Source of the DNA: Nocardia sp. NBC_01329
Lineage (GTDB): Bacteria > Actinomycetota > Actinomycetes > Mycobacteriales > Mycobacteriaceae
NCBI RefSeq assembly: GCF_035956715.1
Contig: NZ_CP108381.1
Span: 992,001-1,056,000, forward strand
Direction: 5' to 3'
Length of the DNA stretch: 64,000 bases
Positions 1 through 11,651 of this stretch are shown piece after piece; the first letter of the stretch is position 1; each line of letters begins with the position of its first letter. The position numbers were made by a program, and so were the translations under genes. Below the pieces are notes generated by a model, which was not told the origin of the DNA, searched no databases, and saw only the letters and a list, made by a program, of their open reading frames with translations.

Positions 1-1
1 C

Positions 2-304
2 GCACAGGTGTACCGCATCGCGACCCGCGAGGAACTCGCCGGAGTGCTCGCCGATCTGCCCACGCCGGCGCCGATACGACAGGAGAAACCGCGCTCGCGC
101 TTCCCGATCTGGCAGCGGATCGAGGCGAGCGCGTGGCTCACTGTCAGTGTGCTGGTACTGGTGATCTGGGCGGCGATCTCGCTGGGCGTCGGTGAGTTCA
201 CCTATTTCTGGCCGGTATGGGTCATCGGCCCGTGGGGTGCCGTGCTGGCAGTACGGGCGGCAACCGGTCTCGAAGGTGGCCACCGCCATCGCCGGAAGAT
301 ATAA
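2..304 (+). CDS. DUF1707 / 2TM-domain membrane protein, 5' partial
   Basis: The reading frame is open from the window edge, so the start lies outside. The visible N-terminal part (TREELAGVLADLP) is the characteristic end of the DUF1707 SHOCT-like domain of actinobacterial membrane proteins. It is followed by a basic linker (about residues 25-40) and two hydrophobic segments, WLTVSVLVLVIWAAISLG and one around FWPVWVIGPWGAVLAV, ending in a short basic tail. The combination DUF1707 plus a 2TM domain is common in this phylum; its molecular function is unknown. The GTG at position 8 is inside the domain and is not the true start. A gap of about 180 bases with no recognised gene separates it from smc. 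Confidence 0.7.
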   Translation, partial: AQVYRIATREELAGVLADLPTPAPIRQEKPRSRFPIWQRIEASAWLTVSVLVLVIWAAISLGVGEFTYFWPVWVIGPWGAVLAVRAATGLEGGHRHRRKI

Positions 305-485
305 CGCCCGGTAGCCTCGGTGACGTCCGGCCGGTGCACATGCGCGGCCGCGGTGGCCGGAGCGCCCGGCAATCGATCGGCCACGGCCGGTGCGCCGGAC
401 GGGGACTCGGCGCCACGGACCGATAGCATGGCTGATCGGTCTGGGTGAGGCGGGCAAGTCACGGAGGCGGAAAGGGTCGTCGGCG

Positions 486-3400
486 TTGCACCTGAAAAGC
501 TTGACGTTGAAGGGGTTCAAATCCTTCGCGTCCGCGACGACCCTGCGGTTCGAACCCGGAATCACCTGCGTGGTGGGTCCGAACGGCTCCGGTAAATCCA
601 ATGTCGTCGACGCGCTCACCTGGGTGATGGGTGAACAAGGGGCAAAAGCGCTGCGCGGCGGCAAGATGCAGGATGTCATCTTCGCCGGCACCACCGGCCG
701 GGCACCGCTGGGACGTGCCGAGGTCACGCTGACCATCGACAACTCCGACGGCGCGCTGCCCATCGACTACGCCGAGGTCTCCATCACCCGCAGGATGTTC
801 CGCGACGGCGCCGGGGAATACGAGATCAACGGCAACACCTGCCGGTTGATGGATGTGCAGGAACTGCTCAGCGACTCCGGTATCGGCCGGGAGATGCATG
901 TCATAGTCGGGCAGGGGCAGCTCTCGGCCATCCTCGAATCGCGCCCCGAGGACCGGCGTTCCTTCATCGAGGAAGCCGCCGGGGTACTCAAACACCGCAA
1001 ACGCAAGGAAAAGGCCGTTCGCAAACTCGATGCGATGCAGGCCAACCTGGCCCGGCTCACCGACCTCACCACCGAACTCCGCCGTCAGCTCAAACCGCTG
1101 GGCCGGCAGGCGGAGGTGGCGCGCCGGGCGCAGACGGTGCAGGCGGATCTGCGCGATGCCCGGCTGCGGCTGGCCGCCGACGATCTGGTCACCCGGCGCA
1201 GCGAGCTGGAGAGTCAACAGAGCAAGGAGGCCTACGCGCGCGAACAGCAGATCACCGTGCAGAGCGAACTCGATGCCGCCGCAGCCGCGCTCGCCCAGCA
1301 GGAGTACCAGCTCTCGCAACTCACCCCGGGCGCCGAGGCCGCCGGCCAGCTGTGGTTCCAACTGTCCGCGCTGTCCGAACGGGTGAACGCGACCATCCGG
1401 ATCGCCGCGGATCGCGCTCGCCACCTGGATACCTCCACACCCGCGAACACCGGCCGCGACCCCGATCAGCTCGAAGCCGAAGCCGATCGGGTGGAGGCCG
1501 AGGAAGCCGAACTGCGCGAGGTCGTCGAGATGGCCACCGAAACGCTGGAGGCCGCACGCGACGGTCTCGCGGACCGGGAGCACGCGGCCAAAGCCGCCGA
1601 ACAGGCGCATCTCGCCGCAGTGCGGGCCATCGCCGACCGGCGCGAAGGACTGGTCCGGCTGTCCGGACAGGTCGAGAATCTGCGCACTCGAGCGCAATCG
1701 ATGAACTCCGAGATCACGCGGTTGTCCACCGCGATCGCCGAGGCTCGGGCCCGGGGTACCGCGGCGCGGACCGAATTCGACACCGTCCAGGACGAACTGG
1801 CCGAACTGGACGCCGGAGAGGCCGGACTCGACGCCCAGCACGAACATGCTGTGGAAGCCCTCGATCTGGCCGACCGCCGGGTCGCCGAACTGCGCGCCGA
1901 GGACAGGGAAGCCGGGCGCTCGGTCGCCTCGCTGACCGCGCGGATCGAAGCGCTCGGCATGAACCTGGCCAGCCGCGACGGCGCGGCTTGGCTCACCGAG
2001 AACCATCCGGCCGGGCTGCTGGGTCCGCTGTCGGAACAGTTGCGTGTGCACAGCGGTTTCGAATCCGCGGTCGCGGCGGTACTCGGCCCGGTGGCCGAGG
2101 CCGTGGTGGCCGATACAGGCGACACCGCGCTCAGCGCCCTCCGGGCGCTCGGGAAAGCCGACGGCGGCCGTGCCGCACTGGTATACGAGGGATCGGCGGA
2201 GACGCGGGCCGATTCGGACGAGGCTCTGCCCGGTTCGGCACAGTGGTTGCTCGACGTGGTGGACTGCCCCGGGCCGGTGCGCGCCGCGGTGGTGGCACTG
2301 ACCCATCGCGTCGCGGTTGTCGACGATCTGGACGCGGCGTCCGCGCTGCTCGGCGAACGGCCGGAACTGCGAGTGGTCACCCGCGACGGTGATCTGGCCG
2401 GGACGGGATGGCTGGTCGGCGGTTCGGACCGGTCCCCGAGCCGGCTGGAGATCCAGGCGGGTATCGACGCCGCCGAAGCCGATCTGGTCGCCGAGCGCCG
2501 CCGGGCCGAGGGACTGGAAGCGAGCCTGGCCGGCGCGCTCGAGGAGCAGACCGACCGCAAAGAAGCAGTCGACCACACGCTGCTGGCCCTGCACGAATCC
2601 GATCAGGCCCTCAACTCGGTCTACGAGCGGCTCGGTCGGCTGGGCTCGGCGGTCCGCGCGGCCGACGCCGAATCGGAGCGGCTGTCCGGACAGCGCGCCG
2701 ACGCCGAGACCGCGCACGAGAAAGCAGTCACCGAGCTGGCCGGGCTCGAGGACCGGCTGCGGCACGCGGAGCGGGAACAAGCCGATACCGACAGCGATAC
2801 CGAGGGTGCCGCCGGGACCGAGGCGGCCGCGCTCGCCCGGGAGGAAGCCGCCGCCGCGCTCGCCGAGGCCCGGGCCCTGGAAGTAGAGGCGCGGCTGGCG
2901 GTGCGAACGGCCGAGGAACGCGCCGAATCGGTGCGCGGAAAAGCGGATTCGCTGCGCCGGACGGCACGCGCCGAACGCGAGGCGCGGGCGCGGGCCGAAC
3001 GCGCCCAGGCCGCCCGCCGCCGAGCCGCTCAGGTCGCCGCCGCGGTCGCCGAATCCGGTGCGGATCTGGCGGCCGAACTCGAGAAGGTGGTGACGGCCGC
3101 CGCCGGCCGCCGCGACGAGCTGGTCCGGCGGCGCACCGAATGCGCCGGTCAGGTGGACCGGATCAAAGAACGGGTGCGGGCACTGAGCGCTCAGCTCGGA
3201 CAGCTCACCGACACGGTGCATCGAGACGAGGTCGCCAAGGCGCAGGCGGCGCTGCGGATCGAACAACTGGAGACGACCATCTCCGAACAGTTCGGAATCG
3301 CACTCGACGATCTGATCGCCGAATACGGTCCCCAGGTCGCACTACCGCCCAGCGAGCTGGAGATTCGGGAATACGAGCAGGCCAAGGAGCGAGGTGAGCA

Positions 3401-4109
3401 GGTCACCGCACCCGCGCCGATGTCCTTCGATCGAGCCTCACAGGAGCGGCGCGCCAAACGTGCCGAGAAGGATCTGACGACCCTCGGCAAGGTCAACCCG
3501 CTGGCACTGGAGGAGTTCGCGGCGCTCGAGGAGCGCTACAACTTCCTGGCCACCCAGCTCGAGGATGTCAAAAAGGCCCGCCAGGATCTGCTGGACGTGG
3601 TCGCCGAGGTGGATTCCCGGATTCTTCAGGTCTTCACCGATGCTTATGCCGATGTGGAACGGGAGTTCGTCCAGGTCTTCGCGGCCCTGTTCCCCGGCGG
3701 CGACGGCCGGCTCCTGCTGACCGACCCCACCGATATGCTCACCACCGGTATCGAGGTGGAGGCCCGGCCGCCCGGTAAGAAGGTCAAACGGCTGTCGCTG
3801 CTCTCCGGTGGGGAGAAATCACTGACGGCTGTGGCGCTGCTGGTCGCCATCTTCCGCGCCCGCCCCTCACCCTTCTACGTCATGGACGAGGTGGAGGCGG
3901 CGCTCGACGACACCAACCTGCGCCGGCTCATCGGACTGTTCGAGCAGTTGCGGGAGAAGAGCCAGCTGATCGTCATCACCCACCAGAAACCGACCATGGA
4001 GATCGCCGACGCGCTCTACGGGGTGAGTATGCGCGGCGACGGCATCACCCAGGTCATCTCGCAGCGGTTGCGGGGGCAGGATCTTGCCGCCGCCGATTCG
4101 GCCCGGTGA
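486..4109 (+). CDS. smc: chromosome segregation protein SMC
   Basis: Condensin-type ATPase that compacts and segregates the chromosome together with ScpA/ScpB. Walker A GPNGSGKS lies at residues 31-38, the signature [14 protein letters not shown] and Walker [14 protein letters not shown] lie near the C-terminus, and long Glu/Arg/Ala-rich coiled coils flank a globular hinge at about residues 480-640. The length of 1207 aa is usual for the family. I chose the TTG at 486 because the protein then begins [14 protein letters not shown], as in mycobacterial SMC, with a purine-rich GGAGGCGGAAAGG stretch upstream; the frame stays open back to 390 but adds unconserved residues. The gene heads the smc-ftsY-amt-glnK-glnD-ffh order. 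Whether start is TTG 486 is the only real uncertainty. Confidence 0.95.
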   Translation: MHLKSLTLKGFKSFASATTLRFEPGITCVVGPNGSGKSNVVDALTWVMGEQGAKALRGGKMQDVIFAGTTGRAPLGRAEVTLTIDNSDGALPIDYAEVSITRRMFRDGAGEYEINGNTCRLMDVQELLSDSGIGREMHVIVGQGQLSAILESRPEDRRSFIEEAAGVLKHRKRKEKAVRKLDAMQANLARLTDLTTELRRQLKPLGRQAEVARRAQTVQADLRDARLRLAADDLVTRRSELESQQSKEAYAREQQITVQSELDAAAAALAQQEYQLSQLTPGAEAAGQLWFQLSALSERVNATIRIAADRARHLDTSTPANTGRDPDQLEAEADRVEAEEAELREVVEMATETLEAARDGLADREHAAKAAEQAHLAAVRAIADRREGLVRLSGQVENLRTRAQSMNSEITRLSTAIAEARARGTAARTEFDTVQDELAELDAGEAGLDAQHEHAVEALDLADRRVAELRAEDREAGRSVASLTARIEALGMNLASRDGAAWLTENHPAGLLGPLSEQLRVHSGFESAVAAVLGPVAEAVVADTGDTALSALRALGKADGGRAALVYEGSAETRADSDEALPGSAQWLLDVVDCPGPVRAAVVALTHRVAVVDDLDAASALLGERPELRVVTRDGDLAGTGWLVGGSDRSPSRLEIQAGIDAAEADLVAERRRAEGLEASLAGALEEQTDRKEAVDHTLLALHESDQALNSVYERLGRLGSAVRAADAESERLSGQRADAETAHEKAVTELAGLEDRLRHAEREQADTDSDTEGAAGTEAAALAREEAAAALAEARALEVEARLAVRTAEERAESVRGKADSLRRTARAEREARARAERAQAARRRAAQVAAAVAESGADLAAELEKVVTAAAGRRDELVRRRTECAGQVDRIKERVRALSAQLGQLTDTVHRDEVAKAQAALRIEQLETTISEQFGIALDDLIAEYGPQVALPPSELEIREYEQAKERGEQVTAPAPMSFDRASQERRAKRAEKDLTTLGKVNPLALEEFAALEERYNFLATQLEDVKKARQDLLDVVAEVDSRILQVFTDAYADVEREFVQVFAALFPGGDGRLLLTDPTDMLTTGIEVEARPPGKKVKRLSLLSGGEKSLTAVALLVAIFRARPSPFYVMDEVEAALDDTNLRRLIGLFEQLREKSQLIVITHQKPTMEIADALYGVSMRGDGITQVISQRLRGQDLAAADSAR

Positions 4110-4172
4110 CCCCACCGCTGCGGCGAGCGGTTTTCCACAGCAGCCGGCCCGGGTGGTGCGTCGGCGGCGCAG

Positions 4173-4562
4173 TCAGAGCAGGTCGCTGACGTCGTCGGGT
4201 ACGTCGACCGCGTATTTGCGCAAGATTTCCATCGCTATCACTTCCAGAGCATTCTCATGGGTTGCCGCCAGCACCACGGGTGCGGCGGCACCGTCCTCGT
4301 GCGCGTGTAACCAGCGCACCGCCACGACACACCATCTGTCCCCCGGCTGGAGTCCGGGGAAGTTGTTCTCCGGACGAGGCGTGCTCAGATCGTTTCCGAT
4401 CGACGCCTGATGTTCGAGGAACTCCGCTGTGACGACCGTGCACACGGTGTGGCTGCCGAGATCCTCCGGGCCGGTGCTGCAGCAGCCGTCCCGGTAGAAC
4501 CCGGTCAGAGGATCGGTGCCGCACTCTTGTAGCGGACCCCCAAGCACGTTTCGATCGGTCAC
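4173..4562 (-). CDS. DUF2237 family protein
   Basis: A 129-aa protein from a GTG start at 4562, read against its neighbours. It carries the family hallmark NVLGGPLQECGTDPLTG close to the N-terminus, then FYRDGCCSTGPEDLGSHTVC, NDLSTPRPE and PGLQPGDRWCVVA, and a C-terminal ATHENALEV segment. The several conserved cysteines suggest a metal site or redox role, but the function of DUF2237 is not established. The frame is open to 4727, but the extra 55 residues precede the conserved start and are not family-like. It sits alone between smc and ftsY; in M. tuberculosis this interval is, from memory, occupied by other genes, so it is probably an insertion into an otherwise conserved order. Confidence 0.85.
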   Translation of the reverse strand: MTDRNVLGGPLQECGTDPLTGFYRDGCCSTGPEDLGSHTVCTVVTAEFLEHQASIGNDLSTPRPENNFPGLQPGDRWCVVAVRWLHAHEDGAAAPVVLAATHENALEVIAMEILRKYAVDVPDDVSDLL

Positions 4563-4738
4563 ATCGCCGATCCTATTGGCCTGTGGCGAGAAGTTCCGCA
4601 GGACAAGAAATCTCACGGCTGTGTTCGCCGGGCTGAGCTGGGGATGCGCCGGATAGCCGGCGATGGTGACTACTGCCCGCCGCGCGGCCCCGGGCCGGGT
4701 GACCTGCCGCCCGGAGCCGCTCTGCAAGGATGGGCGGC

Positions 4739-6319
4739 GTGAGTGCGCAAGCCTGGATTCTGATCGCAGTGATCGCCGCCGTACTGCTGGTCGCGCTCGT
4801 GGCCGGTTTCGTCCGGTACAAGCGTGGCCGGGTATCGCTGACGGCGCCGGCGGAGAAAGATGAGCTGACCGACCGCTCGGGCGGGTATCGGGCGGCGGGT
4901 GGATTCACCTTCAGCCAGGGTGGCCAGGGCGCGACCGCCGCCCCCGCGCCGCCGGGACCGAGCCCTGCCGAACCGTCGGCGCCGAGTCCCACTGAGCGGA
5001 CCGATGTGGAGGGGCAGCCGCATATCGGAGACGACGCCGCCGTCCCACGGGACGCGCCGCGTCGCGGTATCACCGACGTTCCGCTGCCCGAAGCCGACAC
5101 TGTCGATTCCGAAACGGCCACCACCGATAAGGCCACCACCGGAACGGAGCCCGCCGCCGAAAGCACCGGGATCGCCTCATCGGAGGCGGCGCAACCGCCG
5201 TCACCCGAGACGATGCCGCCGACCGCGCCCCCGGAGGCCGTTCCAGCCGAGGAGGCGGCAGGCCCTGACACCGAGGCCGCTCCCGAGGCCGCGAAGCCCG
5301 AGCCGGCGAGTGCGCCTACCGAGGCGAGCGCCGACGCCGCGGTGGTCGCTCCCGATACCGCCGCCGGAGCCCATCTGGTTCCCGAAGTCGAGGAGATCGC
5401 CCCGACCTCCGGCCGGCTGACCCGGTTGCGCGGCCGTCTTTCCCGGTCCCAGAACGCAGTCGGCAAGAGCTTGCTGGGCCTGCTCGGTGGCGGCGATCTG
5501 GACGAGGATTCCTGGGAAGAGGTCGAGGACACGCTGGTCCTGGCCGATATCGGTACCGCGGTCACCACCGTCATCGTGGAACGGTTGCGCGAAGAGATGG
5601 CCGCGCGCAGTGTCCGTACCACCGAGGACGCGCGATCGATACTGCGTGAGGTACTGATCGAATCGCTGCGCCCGGAACTGAACCGTTCGGTGCGCGCGTT
5701 GCCGCACGCCGACCATCCGTCGATCCTGCTGGTGGTCGGGGTGAACGGTACCGGTAAAACGACCACTACCGGAAAGCTCGCCCGGGTACTGGTGGCGGAC
5801 GGGCGCCGGGTGCTGCTCGGCGCCGCGGACACCTTCCGGGCCGCCGCGGCCGACCAGTTGCAGACCTGGGGCGAGCGGGTCGGCGCGGAGACTGTGCGCG
5901 GGCGCGAGGGCGCCGATCCGGCCGCCGTCGCGTTCGACGCTGTAGCCAGTGGGATCGACGCAGGAGTCGACGTGGTGCTGATCGATACCGCGGGCCGATT
6001 ACACACCAAGACCGGGCTCATGGACGAGCTCGGCAAGGTCAAACGAGTGGTCGAGAAGAAGGCGTCGGTGGACGAGGTACTGCTCGTGCTCGATGCGACC
6101 GTGGGCCAGAACGGCCTCGCGCAGGCCCGTATCTTCGCCGAGGTCGTCGATATCAGCGGCGTGGTTCTGACGAAGCTCGACGGCACCGCCAAGGGCGGAA
6201 TCGTCTTCCAGATCCAGCACGAACTCGGGGTGCCGGTGAAACTGGTGGGCCTGGGCGAGGGCGCCGACGACCTGGCCCCGTTCGAACCCTCTGCCTTCGT
6301 GGACGCGCTCCTGGGCTAG
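4739..6319 (+). CDS. ftsY: signal recognition particle receptor FtsY
   Basis: SRP-receptor GTPase that docks ribosome-SRP complexes at the membrane, partner of Ffh encoded 5 kb downstream. One N-terminal transmembrane helix (AWILIAVIAAVLLVALVAGF) is followed by a long Pro/Ala/Glu/Thr-rich acidic A domain (about residues 40-215), then the N domain and the GTPase G domain: G1 GVNGTGKTTTTGKLAR, DTFRAAAADQL, DTAGRLHTK and TKLDGTAKGG. GTG 4739 is preferred because AAGGA at 4726-4730 lies 8 bases upstream of it, whereas ATG 4730 overlaps that site. The 527-aa length is normal for actinobacteria with the long acidic linker. Confidence 0.95.
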   Translation: MSAQAWILIAVIAAVLLVALVAGFVRYKRGRVSLTAPAEKDELTDRSGGYRAAGGFTFSQGGQGATAAPAPPGPSPAEPSAPSPTERTDVEGQPHIGDDAAVPRDAPRRGITDVPLPEADTVDSETATTDKATTGTEPAAESTGIASSEAAQPPSPETMPPTAPPEAVPAEEAAGPDTEAAPEAAKPEPASAPTEASADAAVVAPDTAAGAHLVPEVEEIAPTSGRLTRLRGRLSRSQNAVGKSLLGLLGGGDLDEDSWEEVEDTLVLADIGTAVTTVIVERLREEMAARSVRTTEDARSILREVLIESLRPELNRSVRALPHADHPSILLVVGVNGTGKTTTTGKLARVLVADGRRVLLGAADTFRAAAADQLQTWGERVGAETVRGREGADPAAVAFDAVASGIDAGVDVVLIDTAGRLHTKTGLMDELGKVKRVVEKKASVDEVLLVLDATVGQNGLAQARIFAEVVDISGVVLTKLDGTAKGGIVFQIQHELGVPVKLVGLGEGADDLAPFEPSAFVDALLG

Positions 6320-6375
6320 ATCCGCGCAGCTCCGGCGTGTCGCACAGCTGCCCCGGAAACCTCCGCACAGCGTGT

Positions 6376-6391
6376 GCAACACGCTGGAAAC
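6376..6391 (+). promoter_or_regulatory. GlnR-like half box upstream of amt
   Basis: GCAAC, six bases, GAAAC. The spacing matches one half of the actinobacterial GlnR operator (GTnAC-n6-GAAAC). It lies 16 bases before a longer array and about 130 bases before the amt start, which fits activation of amt-glnK-glnD under nitrogen limitation. Assignment rests on motif reading only. Confidence 0.5.
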
Positions 6392-6407
6392 ATCGCGCCC
6401 CGATCCA

Positions 6408-6445
6408 TTCACCTAGGTGAAACACCCGGGCGTCACGGATGAAAC
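6408..6445 (+). promoter_or_regulatory. GlnR-like operator array upstream of amt
   Basis: Four pentamers at regular 11-base steps: TTCAC, GAAAC, GCGTC, GAAAC, each separated by six bases. This is the a-b-a-b architecture of GlnR boxes described in Streptomyces and Mycobacterium upstream of amtB. Both b sites are perfect GAAAC; the a sites are degenerate. It ends about 73 bases before the amt start, a plausible activator position. No glnR gene is in the window. Confidence 0.65.
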
Positions 6446-6518
6446 ACCGAATGAGGACCCTTCAGTAGCGGGCCCGATGTCGCGCGAGCGGCGGGCCAGA
6501 GGATGAGGGAGGAAACTG

Positions 6519-8164
<1,646 letters not shown>

Positions 8165-8208
8165 ACCCCGGCGCGCATCGAGCGCGACAGCGGGTGCACA
8201 ACGATGAC

Positions 8209-8249
8209 GCGGCCCCGCTCCCACCGGTTTCCGGTCGGGGCGGGGTCGC
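8209..8249 (+). terminator. Hairpin between glnK and glnD
   Basis: Inverted repeat of 19 bases per arm (8209-8227 and 8231-8249, 16 of 19 paired) around a TTT loop. There is no T-run after it. It probably attenuates transcription so that glnD is made at a lower level than amt and glnK, or protects the upstream mRNA end. Confidence 0.55.
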
Positions 8250-8261
8250 CTGCGTGAACGG

Positions 8262-10736
8262 GTGGTGGTTTCGTTGGGAGACAACCGGCAGGATCGAGAT
8301 CCCGGGCGGGCTCACGGTAAGCGGCCCCGGAAGCCGGCCGCCCTGTCGCAGGGGGCCGCGGAGCTGGTCCGGGCACGGGATCAACTGCTGGGCGGGGGTG
8401 CGCCCCGGCATCCGCGGCTGGACGCCGAATCGCTGCGCGCGGCCCTGGTGGATCTATACGAGCTGTGGCTAACCAGCAAGGGCGCCGAAGTCGGGATCAC
8501 CCCGGACAGCGGTCTGGCGATCATGGCCGTCGGTGGGCTCGGCCGCCGTGAAATGCTGCCGTACTCCGATCTGGATCTGGTGCTGCTGCACGAGGATATG
8601 GACCCCCGGCGAGTCGCCGAGATCGCCGATCGGCTCTGGTATCCGCTGTGGGACGCCCACATCAAACTGGACCACAGTGTGCGCACGGTTCCGCATGCGC
8701 TGAAAGTGGCCTCCGGCGATCTGGTGGCCGCGCTCGGAATGCTCGACGCGCGCCACATCGTCGGCAACTCCGATCTCAGCGACCGGGTCGTCACCGGGAT
8801 CCGCAAGGACTGGCGCAGCGGGATCCGGGGCCGGTTCGACGAATTGGTCACCGGTGTCCGCGCGCGGTGGGAACGCAGCGGCCAGGTCGCTCATCGGAGC
8901 GAACCGGATCTGAAGAACGGCCGTGGGGGACTGCGCGATATCCAGCTGCTGGACGCGCTCGCCATCGCCCAACTCACCGACGCCGTGCCCGGGCTGGGCC
9001 CGGACACGCCGGGCGGCGGTCTGGACCAGGCCCATCGGCGGCTGCTGGATGTGCGCACCGAACTGCACCGGGTCGCCGGCCGGGCCCGAGACCAGTTGCG
9101 CGCCCAGGACGCCGACGAGATCGGGGCCGCGCTGCGGATCGGCGACCGATTCGACCTGGCCCGCACCCTCAGCGATGCGGCGCGCACCGTCGGGTATTCG
9201 GTGGATGTGGGCCTGCGCACCGCGGGTAACACGCTGCCGCGCCGCGGTCTGGCCCGGCTGCGGCGGATGCCGGTGCGGCGGCCGCTGGACGAAGGTGTGG
9301 TCGAGCATGCCGGAGAAGTGGTGCTGGCCAGGGACGCCCGGCCCCAGCGCGACCCCGGGCTGGTGCTGCGGGTCGCCGCCGCTTCCGCCCAGACCGGGCT
9401 GCCGATGTCGGCGACGACCCTGAACCGCCTGTCCGAGGACGCACCGGAACTACGCGAACCGTGGCCCAAGGACGCGTTGAACGATCTGCTGGTGCTGCTC
9501 GGCGCGGGTCGCGGGGTGATCGACGCGGTAGAGGCATTGGATCGCACCGGTCTGTGGGGCAGGCTGCTTCCGGAATGGGGCGCGGTCCGGGATCTGCCGC
9601 CGCGGGACGCGGTACACGTGTGGACCGTGGACCGGCATTCGGTGGAGACGGTCGCTCACGCCGGCGCCCTGAGTACCCGGGTGGCCCGCCCGGACCTGCT
9701 GGCGCTCGGTGCGCTGCTGCACGATATCGGCAAAGGCCGGGTCGAGGACCATTGCGCGGTGGGCGCGGAACTGGCCACCCAGATCGGCCGCCGGATGGGC
9801 TTGTGGCCCTCGGATGTGGACATCCTCAGCGCCATGGTGCGCCATCATCTGCTGTTGCCCGATGTCGCCACGCACCGCGATATCGAGGACCCCGACACCG
9901 TGCAGTACGTCGTCGCTGCGCTGGACAACGATCCGCGGCGGCTGGAACTGCTACACGCGCTGGCCGAGGCGGATTCGCTGGCCACCGGGCCCGGGGTATG
10001 GGGTGATTGGAAGTCCACGCTGATCGGGGAACTGGTACGGCGCTGCCGTACGGTGATGGCGGGCGAGGAGCTCCCCGAACCCGAGCCCATCCCCGAGGAA
10101 CTGCTGGCCCGCGCGATTGTCGGCGGTGTACACGTCGAACTGGTGCCGGGGGAGGGCAAATACACCCATATCGTCACCGTGATCGCGCCGGACACGCCGG
10201 GGCTGCTGTCGAATACCGCGGGCGTCCTGGCCTTGCATTCGCTGCGGGTGCTGTCGGCGTCGGTCGGCGGGGCGGGGGAGTCGGCGGTCAACACCTTCGT
10301 CGTCACACCCACGTTCGGCGGTCCGCCGGACGCGGGTCTGCTGCGGCAGGAGATCAAACGCGCCGCTGCCGGAGACCTGGATGTCCGGGCGGCCCTGGAT
10401 GCGCGGGAGCGAGATACGCTCGGCGCCGCGCGATATGCCCAGGCCGAGCCCCGTCTGCTGTGGGCCGAGACCGCGACGCCCGGACAGCTGATCCTGCAGT
10501 TGCGGGCCGAGGACCGGATCGGTCTGCTCTGCCGCTCGGCCGCGGTGCTGGCGGCCGCGGGTGCCGATGTGCGCTGGGCGAAGGTCGTGACGAGAGGGTC
10601 GTTCGTGGTGGACGTGTTCTGTGTGGATCTGGGCGCGCGAACCGGTCCGGACCGGCGCGCGGAGATCGAATCGGCGATCCTCGCGGTGGTTCCGCGACCG
10701 GCTCCGCGCAAACCGCTGGAGCCGGAGCAGAACTAG
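8262..10736 (+). CDS. glnD: [protein-PII] nucleotidylyltransferase GlnD
   Basis: Bifunctional enzyme that adds and removes a nucleotide on PII in response to glutamine; in corynebacteria and mycobacteria the group is AMP. The 824-aa protein has the nucleotidyltransferase motif [20 protein letters not shown] (about residues 85-105), a helical GlnD middle part with [14 protein letters not shown], the HD hydrolase motif [14 protein letters not shown], and two C-terminal ACT domains (around [16 protein letters not shown] and [14 protein letters not shown]) for glutamine sensing. GTG 8262, GTG 8265 or TTG 8274 could be the start; no Shine-Dalgarno decides. It closes the amt-glnK-glnD unit. Confidence 0.93.
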   Translation: MVVSLGDNRQDRDPGRAHGKRPRKPAALSQGAAELVRARDQLLGGGAPRHPRLDAESLRAALVDLYELWLTSKGAEVGITPDSGLAIMAVGGLGRREMLPYSDLDLVLLHEDMDPRRVAEIADRLWYPLWDAHIKLDHSVRTVPHALKVASGDLVAALGMLDARHIVGNSDLSDRVVTGIRKDWRSGIRGRFDELVTGVRARWERSGQVAHRSEPDLKNGRGGLRDIQLLDALAIAQLTDAVPGLGPDTPGGGLDQAHRRLLDVRTELHRVAGRARDQLRAQDADEIGAALRIGDRFDLARTLSDAARTVGYSVDVGLRTAGNTLPRRGLARLRRMPVRRPLDEGVVEHAGEVVLARDARPQRDPGLVLRVAAASAQTGLPMSATTLNRLSEDAPELREPWPKDALNDLLVLLGAGRGVIDAVEALDRTGLWGRLLPEWGAVRDLPPRDAVHVWTVDRHSVETVAHAGALSTRVARPDLLALGALLHDIGKGRVEDHCAVGAELATQIGRRMGLWPSDVDILSAMVRHHLLLPDVATHRDIEDPDTVQYVVAALDNDPRRLELLHALAEADSLATGPGVWGDWKSTLIGELVRRCRTVMAGEELPEPEPIPEELLARAIVGGVHVELVPGEGKYTHIVTVIAPDTPGLLSNTAGVLALHSLRVLSASVGGAGESAVNTFVVTPTFGGPPDAGLLRQEIKRAAAGDLDVRAALDARERDTLGAARYAQAEPRLLWAETATPGQLILQLRAEDRIGLLCRSAAVLAAAGADVRWAKVVTRGSFVVDVFCVDLGARTGPDRRAEIESAILAVVPRPAPRKPLEPEQN

Positions 10737-10798
10737 CGCTCGAGACCAAGGTCACCGTTGCGCGTCGATTGCTCACCGTTTGCCAGCGGGTTGGTGGC

Positions 10799-10820
10799 GG
10801 TAGGGGATCGGGCCCCTACC
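10799..10820 (+). terminator. Hairpin after glnD
   Basis: Perfect 8-base stem GGTAGGGG / CCCCTACC with a 6-base loop, about 60 bases after the glnD stop and before the next gene. It has no T-run. It is a likely terminator of the nitrogen operon. Confidence 0.5.
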
Positions 10821-10862
10821 ATTCGGGTGGTCAGCTGTCGCGCTCATGAGGGGAGCAGGTCG

Positions 10863-11195
10863 GTGGCAATCCAAGTGGTGACCTCGTCGATCATGACCAG
10901 CGATATGACACCGCACATCGCCCGATGTGTAGGTGACGCCTATTGGGTGGTGTCCTGGTTACCGGGGCGCACACTCACCGAACCCCAGGCGATGGCCGCG
11001 ATGACCGTGGCCGCCGCCGTAGCGACCAACGGGCTACCGCCCGACGACGACTGGTCGCGGCTGGACACCCTCGCCCGCGAACTCGGCCTGACCGGGCGTG
11101 AGGCGGCCTATCTGGTTGCTGTGGAACAGCACGATTACCGCCGCGGGTTCTCCGCTGAGTTCATCGGCGACACCGCGGGGTCGGAGCCCTCGTGA
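10863..11195 (+). CDS. hypothetical protein between glnD and ffh
   Basis: I do not recognise a characterised family. The predicted 110-aa protein starts at GTG 10863 (VAIQVVTSSIMTSDMTPH) with GGGGAG about 8 bases upstream; the frame is open back to 10758 but that part runs through the glnD terminator hairpin. The body is soluble-looking: YWVVSWLPGRTLTEPQAMAAM, an Ala/Val-rich helix, an acidic turn PPDDDW and a final amphipathic helix ELGLTGREAAYLVAVE. High GC at third positions supports coding. Its stop codon lies inside the first copy of a 33-base direct repeat, so the 3' end may have been shaped by duplication. Confidence 0.65.
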   Translation: MAIQVVTSSIMTSDMTPHIARCVGDAYWVVSWLPGRTLTEPQAMAAMTVAAAVATNGLPPDDDWSRLDTLARELGLTGREAAYLVAVEQHDYRRGFSAEFIGDTAGSEPS

Positions 11196-11264
11196 CTGTG
11201 TTCGATTGCGTTGCCTCCGGCGCCGCGGGGTCGTGACTGTGTTCGATTGCGTCGCCTCCGGCGG
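11191..11264 (+). repeat. Tandem-like direct repeat, two 33-base copies
   Basis: Copy 1 occupies 11191-11223 and copy 2 11232-11264, a period of 41 bases, differing at one position (T/C). Both begin TCGTGACTGTGTTCGATTGC and end GCCTCCGGCG, and each is preceded by CCGCGGGGTC-like sequence. Copy 1 contains the stop codon of the upstream gene. Confidence 0.85.
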
Positions 11265-11651
11265 TCGGTCGCTGCGCTCCCTTCCTCTGCCTCTGGTCGC
11301 TCCAGAATCGGGGCGGGCCCCGACTTCGGCGGGTGACCAGCTGGAGTCGAGGTGAGGTGTGTGCGGACGCGCATCTCGACCGGCCCGAGTAGGTGCGCGG
11401 GGCGGTAAGTGTTCGGTGGTCGCCGTTCTCTGTATGGCCGGCGGCGCGCAGTCGGTTGCTGCGTTTCGTCGCTACGACGCTCCGGAACCGAGGGGCGAGC
11501 CCCGGCTCAGGGGCCGGCTGCGCGGCTGCGGTATCCGGTGATGTGTGCGAGCAGTCCGGTGCGGGCCCCGGCCCCGCCGGGCGGCCCGCTACTCTGGGAC
11601 GCCCATTACCCTGGGACTCAGTGACGTCACTCGAGATCAGGAGCGCACCAG
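11265..11651. other. Non-coding stretch before ffh with hairpins
   Basis: No ORF here has family resemblance or coding bias. It holds several short inverted repeats, such as TCGGGGC GG GCCCCGA near 11313, and motifs like GTCGCTGCGCTCC and GTCGCTACGACGCTCC that resemble degenerate intergenic repeats of nocardiae. The ffh promoter and its AGGAG ribosome site (about 11638-11643) lie at its right end. Confidence 0.5.

Noticed and set aside
459-3266. 935-codon ORF antisense to smc
   Set aside because: It mirrors the smc codon pattern, its translation is Gly/Arg/Leu/Gln-rich with no domain, and smc is certain on the other strand.
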